Source: Camillea tinctor
Taxonomy: Eukaryota > Ascomycota > Sordariomycetes > Xylariales > Xylariaceae
Direction: 5' to 3'
Assembly: GCA_022578605.1 (NCBI GenBank)
Contig: MU394111.1
Location: 1-64,000, forward strand
DNA length: 64,000 nt
A model generated the notes under the pieces. That model was not told the origin of the DNA. It was given only the letters and a program-made list of their open reading frames with translations, and did not search any database. Numbering within the stretch: position 1 is the stretch's first letter; the number at the start of each line of letters is the position of its first letter. The translations under genes were made by a program, and so were the position numbers. Positions 24,677 to 36,400 of this stretch are shown in pieces.

Positions 24677-27652
24677 GAGTAAACCAATACCCAACTCTCA
24701 AACGGAATGAAAACAGACGAGGCGCCCGAGATAAGAAGCTACATTTGAGATGTTCTCTTCTTGGGCCATGTCATTGTCCATGACGGTATTTTTTTTGGTC
24801 TCTGTGTATGTCTACCCACCATGTCGGTTACGGTTCTTATGCGAGGGAGGAAAAGGGGCAAGAACGGGGATTGGGAGGCGGCGCAATGTAGAAGGCAACG
24901 TCTTTCCATGGTATCAAGGCTAGAGTAGAAGAAACCTAGATATACGCCTAGAGGTAGCAAAGCGGGAAAATATAGGGGAACGAGGTCGAAAACTTCACGT
25001 GTGCCACGCCTACGATATGTCAAAAAAGGAAAAACGAAAGATATGATGGGAATGGACGAAAATTAACCCCTTTATCTGATATGATCATGATAAGGATGAC
25101 CGTGACGAGAAAACAATGGCTTTAAAACGGTGTCATATCTGATCGAAAATGAGATATAACAAATACCGCCCCCTGTAACGACTTCCTAAGCGTGACAGCA
25201 TAAAATATTTCAAGAACTATATATGAAGGAAAAAAAGGGATTCTGTACCATTTAAAAATACCTAAAATGTCTTCACATGATAACTTGGTTCCCACATTCA
25301 CTTCATTTTCTCTCTCCCTCTCGCTATGTTTCTTCCAGCCAGTCTACCATGGAAAGAAGAGAATGATTTTTGTATATCATATAACTTATAGTGGAGATGC
25401 TGAATATATATAAAGGGAAAGAAGGACAGAGTTATTATTCTATAGGCATGAGACCTGAAAACCAAACTTGACAAAAAGAAAATGAGGTAGAGTAGGTCGT
25501 AAAGAACAAACGGGAAGAGGAGAGTAGATATATCTAGGTTGAAGGCTACATAGTGATCGCTTCATAATGTAATAGTAGGTTTACAGCACACTGTCACCTA
25601 GACTTGATACTCTATTAAGGTTGGACGCAAAGCCGCAGCTTTCCTGGTCCCCTTTCGCCGTTCCCTTACACTACTATAAGCACCATAATCCCCTGTTACT
25701 ATAGGTCAACAACTGTAGTCCTTTTTTTTTCTTTAGAGACTAGTAATTTAGCAACGGTGGGTAGATAGACGCAATATCTTACCGAAAAGGTAGTCTATAC
25801 ACAGAGGCTATAGTTCCAGTATTATCAAATGCTGGATCTCAGGTCCATCGCCAGATGGAGAGTGGTTGACAAGCCTTGAATTCGTATTTGAAATCTTATA
25901 ATATTAGTCAAGTTTGAAACTGATGGGACTCGGCGTCTCCGATGTTCATAGAGGCAATGAATAAATACAGAAGCGTTTAGAACGTCGGGTGTTCATGTCA
26001 ATCTACTTATGTTAAGCTTTAGAAGGACGTGTTGGAATGATCCCCTTTCTTCCTTTTCCTTTTTAAGCTTATGATCACCTGCTATCTTAGTAACGACCCT
26101 GATGATGAAGAAAAAACTCGATACCTTCCTTCAAGCCTAGAGGGCAGTCACGAAATACCCAATTACCAGTCGGAGTTATAAGTGGACAGACGGCATGGTG
26201 TGAGTCCAACACAATAACGACCCTATACTGTCACAAATGGGGAAGAGAGTTCCAACTCAAATCCGCACTTAGCTCTCCCGAAGAGTGGTTCCACGAAGCT
26301 GTCCTATTACTACTTAACCATCATCACCAGGGGAATCCAAGGTCTTATGAGGAGTAACACCAAAAAGGCTTATAACCAGCATAAATCTATCTATCAGGTC
26401 ACGCCCATAGGAAATATGGTTCATGCCTAGAACCTATCGTGGTTGGGGAAGAAGAAAAGGGGAGAAGAAAAGGCAAAGAACCTAATCTTCTATCTATTTA
26501 CTTACTTTGCCATCTTGATAGGTTAGTCCGTTCTCTCAACACCTACCCAAAAGGGAGCGAGGCAGGGACATGAACTGAAAAAAAGAAAAAAGAAAAATCT
26601 ATATGCATACCACCCCTGAAGAGCATACCATCCCCTTTATTCTCCTCCTTTCTATCTCTTTATCCACTATCCAGGATCCAACAAACCCCCCATCGCACAA
26701 TTGAAGGTAGCAAATGGTATCAGAAACTCACAGAACAAATGGTGTATATAGCTACTGACCCCCCCTGGGCTGTGATCAGCCTAGCTGCTATAAATATTTA
26801 CTCTTCCCCCATCTACCTTTCCCCCTTTTCGTCCTCCTCTCCTCCCCATTATCTCTCTCTATAGGCGTTAAACCCGTTTTCTCCCTTCCCATCTTATTGA
26901 CAAACAAAAACCACAAAGCCTGATCCCCAAACCGACTGTACGCCCAAAATCTTATGTAATGGGTACCACTCCCTATTTATTTATCATCCCTTCTCCTCCC
27001 CCCTTTTTCAACATATAATCAATCTACACTATATAGCTCGCCATATCACTAACTAGCCATACTCAACCTATAATTAATATCAAAATTCACAAACAACTAG
27101 GCAAATAAGCAAACCACTACCTGTTGACCGGAAAAAACATGCCAAGAACATCAAAAAGTTTCAAAAAGATCCCCATAAGTATAAAAATCGACTAGGCCAT
27201 ATGCTACTTTGTTGAATTTCCCATTCCTTATCCCTTGAACCTGTGTATATTTGTCTTTCAGAAACCTCCCCCGACCTAACCTAACCTGATTTGACCTGAC
27301 CGTTCAGTAACCGCATGGTGTGCCAACTCCTGCAAATAAATATAGAAACAATTTCCTTAGCACAGAGATTCTCCAAAAAAAAAAAAATCTTTCCTTTCCT
27401 TCCCCCATCCTTTCTCCTCCGTAGCCCTGCCCAGTGAACACCCATCGGTTATGGCATTGAAGAATTCCACTGTGTACGCCGAGTTTATGCCCTCCAAAAT
27501 CTCTAATTTCCAGGTCGTCTCCATACCATTTCCCTAAAATGACGCCGCCATTGAGCCTTTAGACCTTTTTTGCACCTGTTCCATATTTCCGATTTGCCAA
27601 ATCGAGGTTGCTAAGGTAATTTGTTTATAAATTAGGATTAGTGGAGACAAGG
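24677..27652. other. long non-coding spacer, no gene seen
   Basis: TVP15 and SREA converge on this 3 kb stretch. From about 25024 to 27652 no frame of 60 codons or more exists on either strand, which is unusually ORF-poor even here. It should contain both 3' untranslated regions. A TTATCTGAT word (25072-25080) matches the SreA-type consensus ATCWGATAA on the minus strand. No repeat unit, tRNA or transposon was recognised. Confidence 0.55.
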
Positions 27653-29474
27653 TTAGTCTCCCAACGCGGCCAGTTCTCGCTCCTTGGCCGCCAACATCTC
27701 ACGCATCCGTTCGGCTTCTTGCTGGAGTATGGCTCGTCTGTCGGCCTTGGACCTTTCACTTTCTACCGTAGTTTCTCTCGAGTGCATACTGGGTAGCATG
27801 CTCGACGTGATGGAGAAAGGACCGGGGCTGGGGGCTGACATTAGGCTGGTCGCTGGAGAACGAAGTCGAAGCGATTCGGGTCCATCATCGATTGCCCCAT
27901 AGTTCTGATTTGAGGTTGGCGGTGGGTTGAGTATCGATTTGATCGAGGATAATCTTTTAGACCCATCTTGTCCAGATTCGCTAGGTGGAACGTCTGAATC
28001 GGTTGCCGAGAAGGAACGCTTCCTTCGTGAAGGCGAGAGAAACGAGGCGGGAGAGAGAGATGACTGACGATCGCTTAGGACCGATATAGAGGTCAGCGGC
28101 GCTAAACGGTTGTCGTCGTTGAGTGAATCACGGAGACCGAGAGAATGCGTCGCGTGAGTTGTGTGATATGCCATCAAATCCGTAGGTGGCAACGGTGTTG
28201 ACCCTTGGCCGGATCGGATAGGCTCTGGAAGTAGTGTTAAGGGGTAGTTAGTTCTTCTCCGGAACCCCAGGTTGACGGATCCATCATCATTCAAACTACC
28301 ACGTTCCATTTCGGATTCGGCGTATTGGCTTTGCTGTTCTACCGAGTCGATCGTCATGGCGTCTTCCGATGTAGAAATCGTTCCGGCTTCCCCGTGTCCT
28401 GCTGGTATTACCCGTTTTCTTCTCTTGATTACCGATTTCTTCATCGTCACTGGCCGATGAACTCCGTGAAGTTTGTGGTATAGCCCTAACGAGAGTTTTA
28501 GCAACCAGTCTCCTCCCTGCATCTGTTTGTTTATTATACGTACCACAGGCGTTGCAAATAGTGTGCCCAGCCTCATCGCGACGCCATAGCGGAGTTATCG
28601 TAGTACCACAGTTCTGGCAGGCGATGACGACAGTCGTGTTCTGCGCCTGGCTTTGGCTCTGTTGGGCATTGATGTCGATCGGAACGGGTCCCTCTTCCAG
28701 AAGGCTGTCGTGTCCTCTACCAGCAGCCTGGTTCTGAAGCTGAGCACTTTTGGCGACGCGATTGTTGTAAGCTGGACAGCCACTGCACCCCTCGGCGCCA
28801 CCCGTGCCGTTACATCGTCCTCCGCCTGGGCAGGATCCTGTGGGGGTCTGGTCCGCTGCAACGTAAGTAGCACCGGGGACATTCGCGGAGGCGGCCTGAG
28901 AGGAAGACGAGGGTGAAGTGTTCTCGGGAGTCTTCTTCGGAGTGGTGGCGACCAGGGCTGGCGGGCGCTTCAAATTTGTCGGACGGGACGAGTTGCGCGC
29001 CTTCAAATACAACCCACAGGCATTACATATGGTAGCGCCTTGTGGCGAGCGCCTCCAGAGAGGCGTTCTCGTGGTACCGCAATTGCTGGCGTTTCTGTTA
29101 GCTGGTGATTGTATGAGATCAGAAAGCACATATTACCTGCACACTTGGCCGCTTGGATTAGAGGTAGGACTGGACTTGAAACTCGAGGGGGTCTCTTGGT
29201 GAATGGCGCCAAAGGGAGAGGGACTTTTGGAGTGAGCTCGGTCGGATCCATGTATCGAGGGACTGGGGGCATCTGAGGATTCGGCAAAACTGTGAGCAGC
29301 TGGGCTCCTCGACCCAACGGAAGAGGCGGTTTTATGGATGACCATGACGGGATCGGGCAGCTGGGCTGTCTCTCTATCGGATCCGGGACGTGAGGGAAGG
29401 GCGGTTCTCATGGAGCCCGAGTCTTCTCTAAGAAGTTTGTGCGAGTGCGGCGCTATCTCCATGATAGCCATCAT
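27653..29474 (-). CDS. sreA: SreA-type iron-responsive GATA repressor
   Basis: Three exons, 29137-29474, 28544-29085 and 27653-28485, give 570 residues. SreA-family factors (SREA, SRE, URBS1) repress siderophore synthesis and iron uptake when iron is sufficient, binding ATCWGATAA sites. Seen directly: GATA finger 1 at 112-136 (C-x2-C-x17-C-x2-C), GATA finger 2 at 269-293 with the same spacing, and between them the diagnostic cysteine-rich block (about 198-216, CPGGGRC then GCSGCP) linked to iron sensing. A basic arm (KKSVIKRRKR) follows finger 2. The tail is Ser/Pro-rich and ends in a short coiled coil (ERMREMLAAKERELAAL). Introns of 51 and 58 bp interrupt each finger. The intron 1 acceptor must be the second of two in-frame AGs (see findings) to keep C-x2-C. 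Identity is very secure because two fingers plus this Cys block occur only in this family. Confidence 0.95.
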
Positions 29475-32400
29475 GGCCCGACTCTCTCTGCAAAGGCCGG
29501 ATACAAGTACCTATTCGCAACCGAGTCCCGGGGCTTGGCGGGTAAACTATGCCTCTGTGGTTAGGTTACAGGGACATGGGGGCTCGTATTTTCTGGAACA
29601 GATCGCAAAGTTGTATGTGTGTATTGTATTGGTAATATATAGCCGAGGCGCTGGTGGGTTGACGTCTTTTCTTCTTCTTTTTCTTCTTCGTCTCCTCCTC
29701 CTCCGTTCTTCTTACTCTCTTTCTTTCTTTTTTTGCTTTCTTTCTTTTTTTCTCGCTACCTCTCTTTCTCCTTTTCTCTATAATACTCTCTCTGAATTAG
29801 ATGTCATAGGGTTTCTTCTTCTGCTTCTGCTTATGGTAAATGCCGGGTTTGGTCTGGGATGATTCGGGAATAGGATAAGTAAAGAGAAAAAAGAAACAAG
29901 TGAATATGGAGGGGAAGGGGGGAAAGAAGAATAATAATAGTAGAGGGGGGAATAGGGTTAGACAGAGGGACAAGGGAGAGAAGAAAGGAAGGAGAAAGAA
30001 GCAAGTTAGTTGCGGGATCCAGATCTGATTAGGATGGATATTGACTGGGATGTAAATCCGGGGTTTCGTGAGAGAGTATCTCGAATGACGAGGGTCGGAT
30101 GGTGGGTGGAGTGATGTGGTACGGTCTTGACTTATGCCTGGGCCTAGAATGGGGGCGTGTGTACGATGTGTTGTTTAGTTATTATTATTTTTTGGTGTTA
30201 ATGTGTGACCGTGACCCATATGCTTGGTGCTTTGGTGCTTTGGTACTTGGTGCTGATGCTGGAGTCGGTACTTGTTGTTTTTAGTGCTAAGTCTAGAAGA
30301 CAAACACAACTCCGCCACTTGTATTATCCTTTTCCTCCCTTTTCTCTTCTAGTTCCCTGCCTTTTTTTTCTTTTTTTCTTTTTTTTACTACTCCCTTTCT
30401 TTTCAGTGATGATACACCAAAGGTAACATGTTCATCTTGAAAGCAAGAGGGAGAGAGATATCCGAGAGAGAGGGAAAAAAAAAAGGAAAGGTGGGTAAGT
30501 AGTAGTAGGGAAGTAAAAGAGAGAGAAAGATGTAGAGAAGAAACTAGTGGTAATAGTTATTGTATGTAGTATAGTATAGTTTAGTAATATTATTAGTAGA
30601 GTAATAAATCTACTAATGAGGTATGTGTAAGTAGATCGCGGAAAAAGAGGAGGGGAAGAAAAATACAAAAGTAAGAAATAGAGAGGCGAGATATCGACGA
30701 TATTAACGATATGGTTGATGATGTTGATGGTGATAGTGATAGTGATAATGGATCGATCGACCGTTTGTTCTTTTCTCTCTCTTTTTTCTTTCTTTTTCTT
30801 TCCCCAACCCTATAACTGGTCCTCTTTCTTACTATCTCTTCTCTCTCTCTCTTGACAATCAAAAACTACCTTGTCAAAAATAAGAATCAAATCGGGATTC
30901 GGGGATACGATACGATGTGAAAAAGAGAGGACCCAGAATGCAGTAGAAGCAGTAGGATTTGTTAGGTTGGAGGTGAACAAGAGGCACCAAAGTTTCTAAA
31001 GTTTCCACTTTCCACTTCCCCCCTGGTGTAAGGGCCACCTGTTAGACTAACTACACCCCCCTTCCTTCTAGGAAAGGCCCTACCTACTAAGCACAAGCCC
31101 GGAGTCGGCGCCCCGGCTGAATCAATCTGATTAATATTTGCTGCCTGTTGATTGGCCCCTGCCCAACCCAAATATACAACAAGGTTTCTTCTTAGTCAAC
31201 CGCCTATCTGCGTCTGGTTTAGTGTATTAAGTGTTAACTGACGTATATGTACTGTACACATGTCTGTAACAAGTCATACTGTACGTAGCTTTTGGTACGT
31301 GCTGGCCTCTGGGGGGACATCATTTTTATCTGCCATCACATCATTGATCTGTAATCTCCGCTTTCTAATTGGTCTTTTACTAGTGACCCATCATATGCAT
31401 CTTCGACAGACAGAGCGGTCTGCAAGGAGAAGAGGAAAAAAAAAGAGAAGAAGAGAAGGAGGAGGGGTATAATTTAGAGGGTAAGTAGGGTAATTACTTG
31501 AGACACACCACTTCTTGTTTCTCTCTTCCTTTTTTTTTCTTTTTCTTTTTTTCTTTCTTTGCTACCTTTCTCTTACACTAGAACCAAAAAGAGAAAATGA
31601 AACACAAGGCTAGAAAATAAAATAAAAACACCAATTCTCTCGTCAGCTTCTCAGCTCTTCTCTCCTTGTCATACGTGGCATATTAATCTAGATATACTTA
31701 CCATCTCACAGAAAGAAGGCAAAAAAAAAAAAAAAGAAAAAAAAAAAAGAGAATCACTAATTGATTTGATAAATATTGATTGGTCCCTGCCGATTCGGAG
31801 CCCGTACCATTCAATCAACTTGAGCAGAGCCGCCGATAAAGGGGGGTTTCCTAGTCCAGGAGAAAAGGGGCCTGAACGAGATTACCGTCGGCCGAGTCAT
31901 GCACCACTTCTATTTACTAACTCCGATTATGTATAGGTAGTCCTATACCCGCTGTTCTAAGCAATATGGTGCTAACGTGACGACCTATATGTAGTATTAC
32001 TAAACCACGTATATCCTTTTTATGTATACTATATACGTCCGTATTAACGTATATACGAGAATATACGAAAATGCTGACAGGTTTTTTTTTGTTCTACCCC
32101 TTTTAAATTTTTTTTTTCCTGGGAGGGTTGATTTTTTGCATAATTTTTCTTCCTTTTTTGTATTATTTCCCTGTCACTTGTCTTATCGTCCTCTTTCTTG
32201 ATACTACCACCCCCCGGTTTCCGTTCTTCCCCTAAGCTGTTGTGTGACCTGATAGCCTTTCATTTGTCCCTGATCGATGTTGCTATCATGATCTATATAT
32301 GATCTTTGTCATACACACCCGGTGTTCGGCAACATGGGCTTGTTTGCTTGCTCCCTTGCCCTTGAGAATACATAGATACCTTTTGGGGACTAGCCTAAGT

Positions 32401-33425
32401 TACATACAAATATGTACACTATATAGGGGTCAAGACTTGATAGAATATGTTTGTTTCTGTCCCTCCTCATCCTTCTCTCTATATTCCCCGACCGCCAAGC
32501 TTTTTTATCTAAGCCCCATCACTCCTGCAGCTGCCAGTCCACAGATAAGATTCGACTCAGCAAATCAATCAATTTAACATGTCATGAGCTCAGTGTCCCC
32601 ACCCGCTTACGAGCATAAGGTAATAAGCGAGATGCGAGCTAACTTGAAACGGAATACCTAAATACTTATAAATAAATAAACAAAGTTATCAATAACCCTA
32701 TTTATGTACCTAGTGCATGTCACCTTACTCTCCCCCCTTTTTTATTTCTTCCTCTTTTTTATTGCTTTCTATTTTGTAACTTACAGCCGGTAGGTAAAGT
32801 GTATGGAGGGGAGGGGAACTAGGAGAACAGGTACCTAGAGAAAATAATAATAATCCACTACTGTTTAAACTAAAAGGTAAGAATGACAATTACAGTTGTG
32901 CTGATTGGCTCAACATGGAAATAGACACGAACCCCTGGATCTGCCAAGAAACAACGGATACAACGCTAAGTTTGTTAGTTTAACCACCGTCTAGAAAAAA
33001 AAAATGTTAAGATAACCCCGTAGTAAAATCGAACGACAAGGAAAAGCTTCTGGCATTAAGTAGGTTAGATACCTTACTTACGACTAACCATCCTAGTTAG
33101 TAGCATGCGGCTCAACCCTGAGCGGGACCTCTATCAGCATCTCGTCTCACTTCCTTCTCACAAATTTGTGTAAAAACCGTCAATTAGTTATCTAGTCTAT
33201 GTCCATCTAGGGCATGAAGACAAAGAAGAATGAAATACAATCTATGTTAGGGTATCAATGTTTCCCTGTCTTGTAAATAAAGCAAAAAGAAAAGTGAGCA
33301 ATAAAAAAAACACGCCATCTGCTTCGTTCTCGGCTCCTCCCTTTCTCACACACTTCATCTATCTATTTTGAACATCATTCATATCCACCCATATACACTC
33401 TCCGTAGAACTCATACATCATTTCC
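29475..33425. other. long promoter and 3' spacer, no gene seen
   Basis: Nearly 4 kb between SREA (minus) and the dynein gene (minus), so it holds the SREA promoter and leader and the dynein 3' region. It is filled with purine or pyrimidine tracts (29670-29780 T/C, 30430-30530 G/A, 31510-31560 T/C, 31710-31755 A-rich) and TATACG words near 31990-32060. Frames inside are short and low-complexity. A long leader is common for fungal regulatory genes, but I cannot place the transcription start. Confidence 0.55.
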
Positions 33426-36400
33426 TTATGCTTCTGTCACCAGTTGCTCACCCTCGTCTAGCAACTCGGTAACCTTCCTCAAATTCTGAATCAGGCTTCG
33501 ACCGAGTCCAACCAGTAGAAGCTTCTCGGCGTTGGCCGGTAGACCTAGGTATGTTGGTGGCTCACGCTCTGGCAACTTGTGGACCCAGCCGTTGAATTCT
33601 TGTAGTGAGGTTCCAGATGGAACTATGAGACTTGATTCTTGACCATCCTTCTCTGAACTTTCAACCAATTTGTGTCCAATCTCGTAGGCTGCGGGGGTGA
33701 GGAATTGGTTGACCAATTGGGTGAGCTGGTTGAAATCCCCTTCGTCGTCAATCTTGCCGCCGTACGTCTCGCGCACAAGATAGCAGATCATATCCCATGG
33801 GATGTTCTGAGGTGCAATATTTGTCCTGTTTTGTGCCACAGATTCGATCCAAGTATCAATAATAAACGCCGAACATTCATACTATACACCTATTAGTATC
33901 ATCATCCAAAAAAAAAAAAAGAGAAAAAAAAATGGTGTACTCACATCACTATCATTAAATTCCCAGAAGCCCTTCCATCCAAGGTTTGGTGCATATCGCA
34001 GACGCTCCTGTACCACAGCATGTAGGAAAGATAGAAGTAGGTACAACCTGCCACGTTCGACCGGACTCTTCGCGGCGCGTGTTGAGAGTGAAGACATTGA
34101 ATCCTTCATATTGGCCCTTACACCAGCTGGCTGTTCGTACATGAGGACACGAGACGCGCGAAGGAGGTTAACAGGAATCTTCGGGCTCGACTCCATTGAG
34201 AGGAATAATCTGAAATCCGAGTGAGGGTTGAGAGATTCCATGCGCTTCTCAAGTGATTGTAACCATGTAGGCGCGAGATGGACGTTCTTTATCAAGACCC
34301 AGTTGCCGACCTGCGCAGCGCTGCTGATGGCCTTGTCTGCACTGGCTATACTTTCGTTTGACCCCATAGCGATATTGGTACACCTGATGCGCATTCTTTC
34401 TACTAAATTGTCTACCTTGTAGCTCGCATCGAAGCCAGGGCTTGAAACGAGAGAGATGGGGCGAGTAGACGAAACCTGTTCAACAGTTTCCTTGAGATCT
34501 TCTACTACATCGAATAGGTCGGCCCCGAATACTGAGGTCACGAAACGTTCAGCAGCGGGAACGAAGCGGTCGAGACGGAAAAGCTTCACAAGGATAAGAG
34601 AGAGGAGCCCTTGATCGAACAGTTCGCTGTCGGACTCCCAAACTTGAGGTACGAAGTTCTCCGCTAGTTCTTCTGATAAGAACTTGTCCCATACATCAGA
34701 TGGCACTTGGTCCAGCTTGTCCTTCAGGACACTAAGCCTCTTGGCTCGAGTGAAAGCGTCATCTTTAGCATCGCTGTCAGTGGAAAGATCTTTGCCCTCG
34801 ATGCGATCGTCGAGAATGATATCAATCAAACCCTTATCCATCTTGTAAGGGGATGCCTGAGCGAGTAGCATGGCAAGGGTGATCCGGTCTTTTTGGAGGA
34901 GACCCAGTGCAGTTCTCTTGTAAGTAGTGACAAACAAGTCCTTGATGATGACATCTCTTCGGGTATTGTGGTTGGTTTCATTGGCAAGATTATTGTTGTT
35001 ATGCAATACCGAGTGGAAAATGTCTAGGAAGTATTGCAGCGAGAACTGGTAAAAGTGGTTGAGGTAGTGTAGCTGTTCAAGGACAGCGAATACGGCACTA
35101 CAAGATCGCGCAATGATACTATACTGCAGCGTAATCTCGTCAACCTCGGCCATCACACCTTCAGTGTTGCTCATCTTGGCTGTAATCTCAGCAGCTTCTG
35201 TCTTGAGAGTCTCGAGAGTCTCGATGACATTGTCATCGTCAAGAATGTTACCGCGCGACTCGTTGAGAGCCTGCAAGAGACGTTTTTCGAGCTGTCGAAG
35301 GTGCACTTTGAATTCACCTTGGAGCTTAATGAGATTTGACCGTCTTTCATCAACATCCGGTCTTTCAGACTTGAGAACATCATTAAGGGACTGAGTCTGA
35401 AGACTGCTCTGAGTGACAGTAAAGTTAACAAAGGTGGTGCGACTGCAGATATCGGGAGCAAATGTGGCCGATGGATCCCTTGTAGATAGATAAATCTTGA
35501 AGGAAGGCGAGAAATCAATCTGTTGCTTGCCAAGTTGAATGAGAACACGCCCGCCAGTCTTTTGATATTCCTTATTCAAGACGTGGTTTAGAATGGGATC
35601 CAGATGCTCAGCATCTTGGATGAGAATTGGATTACCGAATCGAAGAGAACTTTCCAATTGCTTAGTGAACGAATCATCCAAGAAGCTGGTCACAGTAAGG
35701 CGGCGGTCCTTGCATTCACGTAAGAGGAATTCGGTAACTCTACCAGATGGATCGATGATGAGCGGATAACGGTTGAAGCGTTGAAGAATGATAGCATTCT
35801 CCGTGCAGAGATCATCGACTGGTAGTGTATTTTCTTGCCAGGAAAGCCGTTCATCGGCGGTTGACAAGTACTCTGTCATGGGGTTATGGGGTTTGAAGTT
35901 GACCCCAGAGAGGTGAAGTTGGTGAAGCCAATCTTCCATCATTGTCTTTCGGAATGTTTGATCATATAGACCACTGTAAGCTAAGAAAGCCGCAGCAACA
36001 AGAACATCTCCGACCAAGGTACTAATTTGTGTTTCGAAAGACTTGCTGCCGTCTTCCCATCGAGTTCGTTCAGATGACAGACTGTCGAGGAGACGGACAC
36101 TTCGGTCAACCTTGAATTGGACACGAGACATTTCCGCCTTAATAGCTTGGGTCTCACTGATGAGGGCGGCGTATTCCGTCTTGTAAGTCGCAATACTTTC
36201 CTCCAAGCTGGTGATTGTATTTTCAACAGCTTTCGCCTCTGCCTTGGTCTGAAGAGCCTGGTCTTCAAGTTGGTCGACCTCATCTCTCAAGGGTCCTACG
36301 CGATCAAGGATCTCGGAATAGTTGACTTGTGCCTCCACCCACTGAACAAGGGGACCACAGGCTTTACTGGCTCGGTTGACCTTTTCGTATGTAAACTCCG

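Noticed and set aside
28296..29129. 277-codon frame as a one-exon GATA factor
   Set aside because: It reads through the intron inside finger 2 and ends in non-family sequence; splicing restores the Cys-x2-Cys-GLY continuation.
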